From assembly GCF_902148855.1 (NCBI RefSeq), contig NC_043976.1, positions 20,062,166 through 20,126,165 of the forward strand: a stretch of DNA of 64,000 nucleotides. Direction: 5' to 3'. Source of the DNA: Sphaeramia orbicularis (Eukaryota; Chordata; Actinopteri; Kurtiformes; Apogonidae). The notes under the pieces are model-generated. The model made no database searches. It was not told the origin of the DNA and worked only from the letters and a program-made list of their open reading frames with translations. Positions 22,741 through 34,465 of this stretch are shown here, piece by piece. Within the stretch, counting starts at the first letter, position 1. Every line of letters starts with the position of its first letter. The position numbers and the translations under genes are program-made.

Positions 22741-25700
22741 AGTGGGCAAAATATTCATGCAAATTTCTTAAAGGGATTATATATAATATTGATAATATAA
22801 ACAGCAGGAGAATGTCACTGATCAGAACACACTTAGGACTACCAAAACCATCAATGAATCAACAACATGTATCCACAGACTGTATCATACAAGCATAAAG
22901 CTGTTTACACACATTTGTACTGTGACATCATCAAGTTTTCTTTTTCAAAAACAAACTCAGTTGGTCAAAATAACACTGTGTCAACTGATAGTTTACATTA
23001 TGGCTTTATATACATTATAGTTAACTATGGCGTTGACCCGTGGGGTTCTAGATGTGGTTGTTCTTATGCTGTTGTGTATTCATGCATGCTGTACCACATT
23101 TATCTAGCAGTCACCACCAAAGCGTTCTGGCCATAGCAATGTGATTGTAAGGTTATTGTATTCCAAAATTACTAATATCTCCCAAAATATTGGCCCTGTT
23201 AACTTGCCGTTTTTGCTACTGTCTTTCTTGAACAAAAATACATAAGTATGCCAAACTGCAGCAGTCAGCTCTGTCCTGATTTTGTGTGAATCTCCAGACA
23301 CACACACACACACATACACAGAGGCCACTTAGTTTTTATAATATAGATTTAGTTCTGTTTTAGACAGAAAACAGCCACAGTAAACTACAAATCACATTAC
23401 TTCAGCCTTATTTTGCATTACATTCACATTGCTTATGAATACCTAAACTACACTGAACCTTCAATTGACTGTGAATGTACATATACTAACACGAGATTAA
23501 TATACAGGGATATGTAAACACAAAAGCAGGGTTATATTTTCTCTGAAAATAGGATGAAACCCCAGTATTTACTTGACCTCTGCTTCCCCAAGAAACCCAG
23601 CAATCTAGAGATCATTTCATTGTTTGACATTTTAGCCTATGAGGTGCATTTCTGGGCTCTTAAAATAAAAATAGTGCTACAAAAGACAGCATGTAACTCA
23701 TCTGTTTTCCCACTGTATCAAACAGATACAACATAAATCACGGTAAGGCAAAGATAGAGCTGAATTGTAAATGCGACTTGATTGCATAGTCTATTCTCGT
23801 GGGCTCATGGGAAATTAGTGATACAAGGATAAATGATTAAGGTAAGTAATCTATTGATGTTAAATATCTAAGTGTATTCTGATACTTATGCTATTACTAC
23901 CTATGCTTTGTAACTATATATTGTGTTCTAAATATGCATTGTAAACATATTTTCTTCTATTGGATATGGGAGATGTAAATCTGTAAAAACTGTAAACTCT
24001 TGCTGATGTCTCGTCTCGAAAAAAACAAAAAAACAGATGATGCAGTTTATCTTCAGGTTTGTCCTTCTCAGGGCGTGCGGTGCCACGTGGAGCAGTCGGT
24101 AGTTTGGGAGCAGCAGGTAGCTGTGAGGCATCGCTCAGGGCCAAATGGTGTTTCTGTCCCTACAACAGCAGATCAATAAAAACTTTGACCTCAACTGTCA
24201 GCAAACTAAACTCCAAGGGATGCTCATCTCCCTCTATGGAATTAGGAAGCAGTGAATGTAATCTACAAAAGTGCTTAAATCTATCAGCTAACAGCTCGTT
24301 CATGTGGATTATTTGTTTTGCATGAGTGCCTTAGAGAGCATGTAATGCTGGATAGACAATCCCTTTTATTGATTCCTCTGAGAAATCATTTCATGTGAAG
24401 CTGCTGCGCATGATGTTTAACACAGTGATGGATCCATAAGGCCACTGTATGTTTATAGAATATTTATAAGGCTCCCATGTCACATGTGAACCCTCAAATT
24501 CCTCTGTATATGTTCAGTCACTTCTTTTTCTCATGAATAATCACTTTCACAGTTACAGATCAAAGCCGTGCAAAAAGACATAAAAAAGACATCATGTTGT
24601 TGACAGAAAGATATTTCACTCTCTCCGTGCTAAAACGTGCAAAAAATAACTTTACTGCCTCCCAGTCAAGTAGGTCAGGGAATTTTATGTAATGATAAAC
24701 GCCTATAAATACACAAGGAAACTGTCAGCAGCTAATCATGTCTGATTTATGCCAGGATGGTGCTGATGAGATTATTTTGCGCTCCTTCTATATCTGGCCC
24801 TGGAGCGATCTCACCTCTTCTTAGATGCTAACAGGTCAGCTTTTGGAGATAGAAAGAAGTTTGCACCCTTGGGCTGGTTTTCACATGAATGAATGTCCTT
24901 TCTTTCCCCTTGTGATTCACAGATCCTAGTGGTAAACAGATAGCGGATATTTAAAGATGAGACAAAAGATCTGCACATGACGAGGAACCATTCCCTCTAT
25001 GAAACAAAAGAAGAATGGAAAGCAGCATGTGTCATACACATCTCTGAAATGCACTCCTTAAGATGCACATGCACAGATAAATGGAACTATAATGTGTGAC
25101 ACAGATAGTCCTTGTAGACTTTTAGAAGTTCTAAATGACTGCTCTTGTTAAAGTTCCAGATTTGGCTCCTATTTAGTGAATCTTTTACAGGTAATGTTCA
25201 TTTCTCAAAAACTTATCATTGTTGCTTTAATGCCTGAGCATCTCTTTCACATTGAAGTTAATATTACGCTTCACTTTGTGCGGTCGTGTACTGAAATAGT
25301 CCATCACAGCGACCTGAGCTGCGAACATTTAGGTCATGTACAGACCAAAATTAGGAAATACTCAACTTGCACTTTCACCGGTCAATGCAAAAATGTAGAG
25401 GAAAGTTGGAATTTCAATCTTAGGTCTTAAAATAGTAGTCAATATATTTACTGAATTATAAATATCCAGTAGGACTCTGTTGGGTTTTTATTGTTAGTTT
25501 AAAACTGTCCTGCATTTCCCAAATATATGTATTTTAGGAACTCATAAAAAAAGCTTCGGATTTAGCGTTTTGAGAAGATTTGTTTTGCTGCAGAAGGGTT
25601 TAATTATCTACTTGATAAAGAGGCTTGAACTCCTTTGGCTGACAAAAATCTGTGAAGGTTTTCACTTGAAAGCAGCAATATGCTCTGGAGAAAACTATTT

Positions 25701-26707
25701 CTAAACCTCATCCTTTAAGCACATTGAGGAGCTGTGGAGCGGGTCTGACTTCGCACTATGGTCACAGCTCATGGAGAGAACTTTATCTGGCCTGTGCTGT
25801 GTATTCCTCCACAAAAGAAACACCGTGGAAAAGTAATCCGGTTTAGTTGAATTCACTCCGGATCAAAAGTCAGCAAAAGAAAAAAAAAACACTTGTGGCG
25901 ACAGCGAATGACCCAGGAAGTGGCAGCAGCAAACTGTTGGTCTGTGTATGAATTGGAGTTTATTTGGGAGAATATACATCGACGTCACAGTGGACCTTAT
26001 AGCCTTCTCTAAATCACCACAGGGACTTTGGGCCACTAATTACGCATTTCCTCTTCTCCAAACACAGCATCACTTGTGACCTTATCTCTGTGCCTGTCAG
26101 AGTGTTAGCATTCACATGGCAAGTCTGGCGATGAATATAATTACTGGAGCCCAAAATAATAATACCACCGTCGTCTTTGAGCCACCAGCAGCAGTCAATG
26201 GTAATAAGACCCCCCCTTCTGTTCTCTCCCCTCCTTCTGCTCCATCTCCTCCTCTAAATTAGTGGAGACAGGGACAAAAATAGTCATGAATCTATGGGAG
26301 AAACACATACAGAATACATTACAGAGTGGGGAGGATATTAATACTTCAGTGAATTTAATCTATCATGAAAACACATTGTAATCCTATTATAAAGTTTAAA
26401 ACATCTACAAAACTTTCTCTGTGAAACTAAAAAAGACCTTAAGAAACCTTAAAGCATCTGCAAGAATTAAATAGAAATAACATACATATAGACAGTAACA
26501 CAGGTAGTTTAACATCTTACCTGTCAGTTGTTTTTTTTTTTGTTTTTTTTGTTGTTTTTTTTTATGTACATATATATATTTGTGGAGTTTCATGTTTTGT
26601 GAAAATGCTATAAGAGAGCAAATACTCAAATCCAGTTTTGCATATTGTATTTATGTTCAATTCAGAAAAGAAAATGCATAGAGACTTTGGATATACATTG
26701 ACATTAT
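22741..26707. other. Intergenic, no gene recognised
   Basis: No exon, transposon end or large repeat recognised apart from a short CA run near 23297 and poly-T at 26529. Segments 24740-24960 and 25730-26270 are non-repetitive and of higher GC and could be conserved non-coding DNA. Confidence 0.35.
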
Positions 26708-27969
26708 CCTCCTGAGACCCAGAAAAGTAAAAGTGTTGCAATCTCTGCTTTTTCGGCATTAAATAATTGTTTTGGGTGAAAACAGCCTGCAACAATATTT
26801 TTCAGAATTTTTTTTTTTTTTCTTTAGGAAATATCCTTTGCAGTGGATAATGGGACTTAATTATAATAATGGGACTAAATAATGGGGTGTAATTCTTACA
26901 TCCATCATCTTTTCTACCATTGTGCTGAGAGGAGCGAGGAAATTTTTTTTCATAAAGAATTATAGAAATCACTTACAATGAAACCATTAAAGACCTTGAG
27001 CTATTGTTGTGGTGACCTCCAAATGAATTGGTCTCTATATTAAACCTTTCTTAAGTGATTTGTCACCACTTATTATAATATTATCCTCTGCATTTTGAAT
27101 TTGTCAGTAAAAAAACTAACTTTTCCTATGTTTAATTTAGTGACCATGTAGATGTTCATAAAACCTCAGAGCAAATTCAAAGGTTATTATTATATAAAAC
27201 AGAGAATACCGAAGAAAAAGTGACTTTTCAGCAAAATACATAAAAACAAGGTGTCTATTTGTTAAACTACATGAGTTTTACTTATTGTTGTATAAGATAA
27301 TGTGTTTTCCACATTCACTATGGAGCCTTGGAACGTCTAAGTAGGTTATATCTGATGTTGCTGAAAGCTGAGAAACTACACTTTACCTGAATTGTTTTAA
27401 TGTATTGATAGGATTAATGGTTCAGAAATTTCAAAAAATCTTTTACGATGATCAAATATGGATAAAAACATCTAAAAAACAACTCGGGCTGAGCTTTTCT
27501 CAACTTTGACATTTTACTAGTTTCATGCCACAAATGATGCTAAAAGACAGAGTTTTTCTTTGATACATGTTACATAATTTTCAAAAATAATGACCTTTTA
27601 CTTCTAATAAAAACAGAGAATTAGGAAATTGTTGTATCCACTGTGGAGGATGTGGGGGAAAAAAAGTTACCGCATGTTAACAAAACACCTAAAACTATAT
27701 ATTTAACACTTATCTTTAAAATAAATATTTAGATAAATGAAATAACCAGCTTTTCTTGTGCCTGCAAAACATGGTGGTTGGTACAGTAGCCATTTTGGAT
27801 TTTCTGTTTTATGAACGAACCTTAAACAGTCAGATATCCGTGGAAAGCCAGGATGTCCTCTACACAACACAATAGGTTTTACCCTCAATGACTGTTTGTT
27901 TCTGAAATAAAGCTGTAAATCTCTTGTCCCCTTATATAAAACAAAAATGCATGTATGGGTCTCAGGAGG
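26708..27969. mobile_element. TIR-bounded DNA element of unassigned family
   Basis: A 1262-base segment bounded by a perfect 13-base inverted repeat, CCTCCTGAGACCC at 26708-26720 and GGGTCTCAGGAGG at 27957-27969 (15 bases if the flanking AT is counted). No transposase is encoded. Its middle (about 26984-27500) is a degenerate copy of the piggyBac-type MITE found three more times in this window, so it is either a host for that insertion or a longer relative. No convincing target-site duplication was seen. Confidence 0.65.
26984..27500. mobile_element. Degenerate copy of the CCCATAAAGACCC MITE
   Basis: Shares CTTTCTTAAGTGATTTGTCA, TATTATAATATTATCCTCTG and TATTGATAGGATTAATGG in order and spacing with the copies at 40536, 41528 (inverted) and 60761. 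The left end has decayed to CCATTAAAGACCTT and the right end is not recognisable, so the copy is the oldest of the four. Confidence 0.7.
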
Positions 27970-28224
27970 ATGTGAAACAGTAAATTCTAAATGCACTCCT
28001 GAAAATAGCACTTCATAAACTGTTCTCTTCAAATTAATTCAGTAACTCTCCTAGAACTTTTTCTCATACTGTTTTTAGATATTTCATTTCTCTAATTACT
28101 TACTTTTGTTTTATCAGTTTAATTGTTGGAACCCAGAGATTAAATCATTACACTTCACACAATTGCTCAGAAACGTTTAATGAAACATCATCGCCTTTGT
28201 AGCTCAGCAGAAGTGTTAAAACTC

Positions 28225-28345
28225 TCTCTTTGGTTTCACCTATTTTTTCACACCATTTTTTTTCAAAACGGTTCACACATATCATGTACAAAGACCCAAA
28301 ACTTGATTGGGTTTATGGTGTTAAACAAAGAGAAGATATCGTTTC
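28225..28345 (+). repeat. Diverged direct repeat, copy 1
   Basis: TTTCACACC..TTTTCAAAAC..CACA..ACAAAGAC..CAAAACT..TGG..GTTAAACAAAG..GAA..ATC recurs in the same order at about 30945-31055. Identity is moderate. The source family is unknown. Confidence 0.5.
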
Positions 28346-29595
28346 ACAGCTAAAGGAAGCGACTTGCATAATTATGAATCATTTTATTATACTGTTCAAC
28401 TTGGCAGAAAGGACAGCGTGGAAATACACAATAAAAGTAAAAGTATTTCTTGGTTTGGGTGAAATTCTTTATCAGTTCTTTGATGTTTGTAGTATGTTTT
28501 CAGGTTTCATAAGTGCACAGAAAGAGCACCGCACAAGAGCAATAAAATAAACAAAGAAAACCTTTTTAGAACATGTCACTCTATCCCAATATTTCAACAC
28601 AACACCTAAAAAGTGCAGGAGTGATTCTCTGGTAAAACCATGTTTTATCTGATATGCTAACATCATTATTTGAATACTAAAACTATATACAGCATCAATA
28701 AAAGGTACTAGAATAAAGCACAGACAAGGATGAACTGGCCCATAGCTATAGATGTACTCTGCAGTTTGTCTTTTATGTCATAATTAAGTGAAAAATATGT
28801 TAATTTGACCACATGTTGTGTTGTGTAATGGAAATACTAGCTTTCATTGCATGTTTTTAGTGTTTTATGAGCAAAATATGTTATTTTTTTTCTAGCAACT
28901 TTCATTTTAGACTTTTGTTGGTGTCATGAAAATGTAACTTCTTGGGCAAATGAGAAAGATATTATATTTATTGTAATTGTTGTATGGTATATATTAAATA
29001 ATATAAATTATAATAAAGGTCTGATTTAAACATGAAAACAAGAAAATTTATCAGCATCACATATTCACTCATTTTGTCAGTTTCCAGTACTGTAACAATA
29101 CAAAATGTTATAAAAATAATTGAGATATTATTGAGGCTTTATTGATGACCCTGGTTTCTCATTATGTTTAGAAAATGTCTCAGCTGACATCGGACAAATT
29201 AACAACATGAAAATCAAAGAATATTATATTACACTAGACCAAAAAAAACAACCTTAGGCTCTGCTACACAAGTAAAATCTGATCTGGACTAAATCCTACA
29301 TACTGATTCCAAATCTGAAATCAGACTTTGTCCAGCATGTCAGGAGTTTGATTAACCTGAACATGAAAAAACACTTATTTTCCAGTATTGTGCCAATGCA
29401 CTTTATATGTATTCACAATCTTAAGATGTCATATGCTAAACTGGTCAAATATACTTAAAGACGTAGCAGAGCTCATCAACGTGACTCAAAATTGTCCAAA
29501 TATCTTTTTTAGAAACATATTCTTTCGCTTGTGGTTTGTGACAGTTTCCCACAGTAAGAACCAACAGGAACTGCCATCGTGTTTAGTTGCACATA

Positions 29596-29958
29596 CAGTC
29601 GCAGAAAAAATTATTAGACCATCAAAAGTCATCAAAAACAATGGTTATGCAATTGAGTACTAACTCCTGTGTGTATCATGTGACTAAAACAGACAGAAAA
29701 CAAAACATGGAATGACTAAAAGCACTGTTTTTGTCAGTAAAATGCCATAGATATTGATGTAACAACTTAAGTGATTTTGGTTATTATCAAGAAAACCATG
29801 GAAAGTGGCTAGAGATCAGCTCTCAAATTAAACTCTGAGCTATTTTTGTTGTTATCATTATATTTGTCCAAACAAATGTACCTTTAGTTGTACCAGGCAT
29901 TAAAATGAACAACAAATTGAAGAAAACAAGGGTGGTCTAATAATTTTATCCATGACTG
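29596..29958. mobile_element. Tc1/mariner-type MITE
   Basis: A 363-base element flanked by TA on each side (29594-29595 and 29959-29960). Inverted ends are CAGTCGCAGAAAAAATTATT on the left and AATAATTTTATCCATGACTG on the right, with TAGACCA just inside each. TA target and CAGT ends are typical of Tc1/mariner. It has no transposase. Confidence 0.9.
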
Positions 29959-30944
29959 TATGCTAGCAGTCTTCACTGTCATACTCCAGTTCTTGTGCTG
30001 GTCTTTAGGTGTATATTTTCTACATACATACATAACAAACACTGTCAGGATAATTGTTCTCCAGCAGGTCTTAGACAGCCTTCTGCACTGGTATTACAGT
30101 TGTATTTGATGTCATATTTGCTACTACTTGACAGAAGGAGTTCACACAAGATGACAACTTTATCTGAGATTCCAAGGTCTGAGGCCTACAACAGACCATG
30201 CCCCTAAGAAAGATATGTTGCCATGTTGTAAAAAATGACAATCTTATTCACAAAATCAGTTAGTTTCAGTAATTTGGGGCTCTTTTCCTGGTTGAGAAAC
30301 TTGGGAAATCTATGTACACTGATCATTTGAAGTGATTTCTGCTACATAAAAAGAGATTAAAACACCAACACTACCTTGATAAACCATATATTAAATATCT
30401 AACAGCAATCTAACTGGTTATCACAACTATTTGTACATCCACTTAGAATTTTCCAAACTAAAATGCTGCTGTGACATGTTGCTAATGGTTGTATATTGAC
30501 TTGCGCAAAACTCAAAGTCACATCACATTTGGAATTATGCAAAATTGGATATTTTTCTCATAGTAGTAGCAGATTACTTACTTAATCATCCTCTTAGTAA
30601 TATGTGTTTATTATATTTTAGACTTAAATAACATTTTGTATGAATGTACTGGATGACAGACTTTGGCTTTGTCAGTCTACATTGTCCTACAGACATTGTG
30701 ATATTTTTGTTAATGTCATATTTTGTGATGTTGATTTTTTTATGCAATAAAAATCAAAGCTGAAAAGGGTCAAATATTGTATGATATGCTTTAACTGAGA
30801 GAAAAAACATTTCAAATTGGCCAAAACTTGCATTGTTTGATGTAAATGCTTACTGTCACTGCCTGTTTTGTCAGTGCTTTCGCATTTTGCAAAAAGAATG
30901 TGTCATGTCTCTCCAGTGACTTTCAGTTTAGGCCTGTGATTCAC

Positions 30945-31055
30945 TGGTTCCACACATTTTTCACACCTTGTTTTCAAAACAATTATCACAGATAACAAAG
31001 ACAGACCAAAACTCTACTGGAATGACTCTGTTAAACAAAGGGAAAACATCACAGC
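30945..31055 (+). repeat. Diverged direct repeat, copy 2
   Basis: Partner of 28225-28345, 2.7 kb away. CACACATTTTTCACACCTTG, ACAAAGACAGACCAAAACTC and GTTAAACAAAGGGAAAACAT align in order with copy 1. Upstream and downstream similarity is weak. Confidence 0.5.
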
Positions 31056-31437
31056 TTGCAGAAGTGTAAAACGTGCAGGTGAAGAGTGGTGCATGGTTCA
31101 ACTCATGCTGATATATGTGTGTTTGTCGTTTTTGGGAGATATAATACCCTAACTATGTAAAGTATCAACAAATGACACAAACTGAGTCCTGCTTGAATTT
31201 TGACATCTACAATTTAATGACTGGCTGAGTTTTATGGAGTATTTTAAACATTTTAAAGCTGTTCATTTCAAATTGAACTTGTGTATGTGGACTGTTTTAA
31301 AATACAAATTGTGAATGGATAAATATGTTCAAGAAAATGAGGAAAATTGCGACTATTATATCCTACAGATGAAACGATGCTGGTGAATTAATTTGAGTAA
31401 AAAAAAACAACACACAAGGAGCAATGTCGCCCTCTTG

Positions 31438-31548
31438 TGACGTACATTAGTCTTGAGTTACCACGTGACTTTAACCCGGAAGTGGTTGTGTGTGTTTTTC
31501 TGGTCCGCACGTGGGTCGACCCGTCTGCGTTAAAGTGCACTAGCCAAC
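31438..31548 (+). promoter_or_regulatory. rrs1 promoter with paired E-boxes and ETS site
   Basis: Immediately upstream of the rrs1 start codon are CACGTG at 31462-31467 and again at 31508-31513, with an ETS-type CCGGAAGTG at 31476-31484 between them. A CRE-like TGACGTAC lies at 31438-31445. No TATA box is evident. CACGTG is the canonical MYC/MAX E-box and ribosome-biogenesis genes are classical MYC targets, so MYC control is a reasonable inference. Confidence 0.7.
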
Positions 31549-32628
31549 ATGGCAGCGTGCAGTGTTGAGCAGCTGCTAGCTAAAGCAGAAGCAGAAGAGG
31601 CTGAAAAACTAAACAGTATCACCGTGAAGAAGGAGCTGGACTTGGAGTTTGACATCGGGAACCTTTTGGCGTTTGATAAAAACCGCGTTGAGGTCGCGGT
31701 CTTCAGACAGCAGAAGAAAGACGAGTTCCTCTTGGCGTTAGCTCGTGATAACACGCAGTTGCTAATCAATGAGATCTGGAAACAACCCACGGAGAGGGTC
31801 GAGGAGGCGATAGTGGCCAAACTCCCGGACCCGGTGACCCCGCTGCCCAGGGAGAAGCCGCCCCCGAAGGCCAAACCTCCCACCAAATGGGAGCAGTTCG
31901 CCAAGCTGAAGGGTATCCAGAAGAAGAAGAAGACCAACTTGGTTTGGGATGAGACTGCGAAGGAGTGGAGGAGGCGCTGGGGCTACAAACGGGTCAACGA
32001 TGGCACCAAGGAGTGGTTGATCGAGGTCCCGGAAACCGCAGACCCCAACGAGGACCAGTTCGCCAAGCGCGTGAAAGCCAAGAAGGAGCGCGTGGCTAAG
32101 AATGAGTTCAACAGGCTGAAGAACATCGCCAGGGCCCAGAAAGGCAAAGCTCCAGGTTTAGGGCTGACCCCCAAAGCTCAGCAGTCCAAAGATGAGCTGG
32201 CCAGAGCTGTGAGCGTGGCCAAAAGCTCCACAGCATCCGTGGGGAGGTTCCAGGACCGGCTGCCCAAGGAGAAACCACCCAAGAACACAGGCAAGAAGAG
32301 GAAGTTTGAGCCCCTCATTGGAAACTTTTCCAACGAGAAGCAGAAGCAGCTGGAGCTCCTGCAGGTCATGGACAGTAAGAAACCCAAGATGGACATCACG
32401 AAGGCTGTCAACAAGCAGATGAGAGAGGAGGACAGGGAGGAGGCCGCCGCCAAGTACAAGAAGGGAGCAGGGAAGAGGGGACGCAAGGGGAACATGCCAG
32501 GGAAAGGCAAAGGGAAGGGTGGGAAAGGTAAAGGAGGCAAAGGAAGAGCAGGTGGAGGAGGAGGCAAAGGAAGAGCAGGTGGAGGAGGAGGAGGGGGGAA
32601 GAAGAGATCTAAACCTGGGAAGAAGTGA
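31549..32628 (+). CDS. rrs1: Ribosome biogenesis regulatory protein RRS1
   Basis: A single-exon gene of 359 residues, close to the roughly 365 of human RRS1. RRS1 is a nucleolar protein that, with RPF2, brings the 5S RNP (5S rRNA, uL5 and uL18) into the pre-60S particle. The amino-terminal half (about residues 25-190) is the conserved RRS1 domain, with DIGNLLAFDKN, PPTKWEQFAKLKGIQKKKK, NLVWDETAKEWRRRWGY and NRLKNIARAQKGK. The carboxy-terminal part is basic, with a run of GKGKG and GGGGG repeats ending KKRSKPGKK, a nucleolar-targeting type of tail. The chosen start, in an AACATGG context, follows directly on the promoter motifs and matches the family amino terminus. Base composition is much higher in GC than the flanks. 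Within the tail a 27-base unit is tandemly duplicated. The long opposite-strand frames here are shadows. Confidence 0.97.
   Translation: MAACSVEQLLAKAEAEEAEKLNSITVKKELDLEFDIGNLLAFDKNRVEVAVFRQQKKDEFLLALARDNTQLLINEIWKQPTERVEEAIVAKLPDPVTPLPREKPPPKAKPPTKWEQFAKLKGIQKKKKTNLVWDETAKEWRRRWGYKRVNDGTKEWLIEVPETADPNEDQFAKRVKAKKERVAKNEFNRLKNIARAQKGKAPGLGLTPKAQQSKDELARAVSVAKSSTASVGRFQDRLPKEKPPKNTGKKRKFEPLIGNFSNEKQKQLELLQVMDSKKPKMDITKAVNKQMREEDREEAAAKYKKGAGKRGRKGNMPGKGKGKGGKGKGGKGRAGGGGGKGRAGGGGGGGKKRSKPGKK
32536..32589 (+). repeat. 27-base tandem duplication inside rrs1
   Basis: Two exact in-frame copies of a unit encoding GKGRAGGGG (32536-32562 and 32563-32589) in the glycine/lysine-rich tail. The exact identity points to recent slippage or local duplication and likely length variation between individuals. 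Confidence 0.9.
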
Positions 32629-32827
32629 GGATACGTCCCTCTCCTCCGTCCTTCTGTACTATTTAGTCCTTCTGTGTGCCTGAACTGGACATGATGCAAT
32701 AAGAAAAACTGTTCATTTCACCCATGAACAATGACTGTTCAGCATTTATCTGGTTCTTTCACTGTCCAGACTGTCCTGTAAATGTTTACTAAATTTGTAA
32801 ATATATCCGCTGGCTTGCATATGAATT

Positions 32828-32833
32828 AATAAA
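32828..32833 (+). terminator. rrs1 polyadenylation signal
   Basis: AATAAA about 200 bases after the rrs1 stop codon. This is the first such signal downstream and gives a compact 3' UTR. Confidence 0.7.
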
Positions 32834-32849
32834 CACCTACAAGTGATTG

Positions 32850-33737
32850 AAAATGAATATTTTACATTTTAGGATGCAGGTTGTAGAGACTGGGGCACAT
32901 AAACAGACAGCAGAGTTTATATAGAGAGTAATTTACATGTGTACTTTCCTGCATGTGTAAAATATCTGCTTTTAATAATATCTCATTTTAAATAATTTGG
33001 TCAATGAGTCATATTGTGATTTGCTTTTATAAAGCATATTTTTTTAGCTAAAACAGACTTTAACTGCTACTAAAAATGACAAAACCTTCAAAACAATAAA
33101 AAATACTTAACATGATATACATCTTTGCACGGTATAACTGAATCCAAAATACCATCAAACACACTGGACCTTTAATATCTTTTGTGATTATTTAATTAGA
33201 TGGGCATTAAAGTAGTTGCAGTTCAATACATCTAAGAAATGTGTCTGTGGGAGAGTAAAAAATAAGTTGACAACTGCTTCTGTATAGCATGACCAGAGGG
33301 TAATGAGTTTCTAGGCTAATGTGGTTCATTAAGTTTACTCACAGTGTTGATGCCTATTTATACCCAGAGATATTCAAGGGATTTGTTACCGTATGTGATC
33401 TCTGAGTCTAATCTAGACATAGATTACGTTGTACCATCACTGGGTTCTGAAAATTGAGGTAGACGTCAGCAGATGCAGTGTTTAAATAGAGCAGCAACTT
33501 TTGAACAGTGTTGAAAAAAAGCACTCGGAGCATTTGCATCAGTTGAAATACTCATATACTTTGAAATACTTCAAGTAAGAAGTCGTAGGTATTATCAGCA
33601 AGATTTATTTGTGAGAGGTAGAAATATTCACTGTGCAGTAGCATGGTCTCTATCAGTGTTATCCCATAATGCATCTGTCATTTTTGAGGTACTCATGCAT
33701 GGTCTTTTGTTTATATGCAATAAACTGGGTTTATGTG
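32850..33737. other. Intergenic, nothing recognised
   Basis: AT-rich sequence without an exon, repeat end or clear motif cluster. Human ADHFE1 would be expected between rrs1 and vxn; no exon of an iron-containing alcohol dehydrogenase was seen here or up to 38.6 kb. Confidence 0.4.
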
Positions 33738-33903
33738 TTACCCATAAAGTTGGAATAATTTGGTTTTCAGACATTCCTCTTTTTATTCTTATTTATATAC
33801 ATCAGTTATGACCTTTAACCAGGTACAATGAATACATACAGAGTCCCAGTTACACTTTATCATGAGATGAGTTAAAAATATTTTATTCCAACTTTATGGG
33901 CAA
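33738..33903. mobile_element. Short fold-back MITE
   Basis: About 166 bases bounded by an inverted repeat of about 24 bases: left GTTACCCATAAAGTTGGAAT, right ATTCCAACTTTATGGGCAAC. There is no coding capacity. No target duplication is obvious, so the superfamily is not assigned. Confidence 0.75.
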
Positions 33904-33971
33904 CTGATTATTTATCAGTACCAGAACAGTTCATCTTTATTTTCTAGAAAAAAAAAATCACTTTTAGCTGG

Positions 33972-33974
<3 letters not shown>

Positions 33975-34004
<30 letters not shown>
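33975..34004. repeat. Poly-T run
   Basis: About 30 uninterrupted T residues between two copies of CTGGTCTTT. Confidence 0.95.
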
Positions 34005-34007
<3 letters not shown>

Positions 34008-34129
34008 GCTGGTCTTTAACTGACATCCAGACAGTTCCTTGTGCAGGTGGATGTTTATCTCTGACCTTACGTCCCAGGTCATAGCAGAGCAGTTCAACAG
34101 GATCTATGTCATGTGACTGGACAGACTAT

Positions 34130-34303
34130 GGGCTTAATGCACAGCCCCTCTACTTCCTGAACTTAAGGCAGCTCCTTTATTTCCTGTCTTTCATTATTGG
34201 ACACAATGATTAATCCAGGTGTGTCTGCTACTACTTGTTGGGACTACTGTGGTCAGGCACACTTGGATTAATTCAGGAAGTAATGGAGCTGTGCATAGAG
34301 CCC
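34130..34303. mobile_element. Short palindromic MITE
   Basis: About 174 bases with long imperfect inverted ends: left GGGCTTAATGCACAG then CTACTTCCTGAA, right TTCAGGAAGTAATGGAGC then TGTGCATAGAGCCC. Most of the element can fold on itself. No coding. Superfamily is uncertain. Confidence 0.75.
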
Positions 34304-34465
34304 ATTCCATGATGGTAACACTCCTGCTGACTGTTTTCTCCCTGAATAACCCTCACAGTGCCTGGACATATGCTGTCTTGCAATAAAGTGTTTCATTAAG
34401 TAGTAAAACTTTATATTGAGTAAGCATGTTCTCCAAAGCTGTAAACAGAACCTGACATAGTTATA

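Noticed and set aside
32178-32699. A proline-rich 173-codon frame on the minus strand
   Set aside because: It is the antisense of the rrs1 glycine/lysine-rich coding region.
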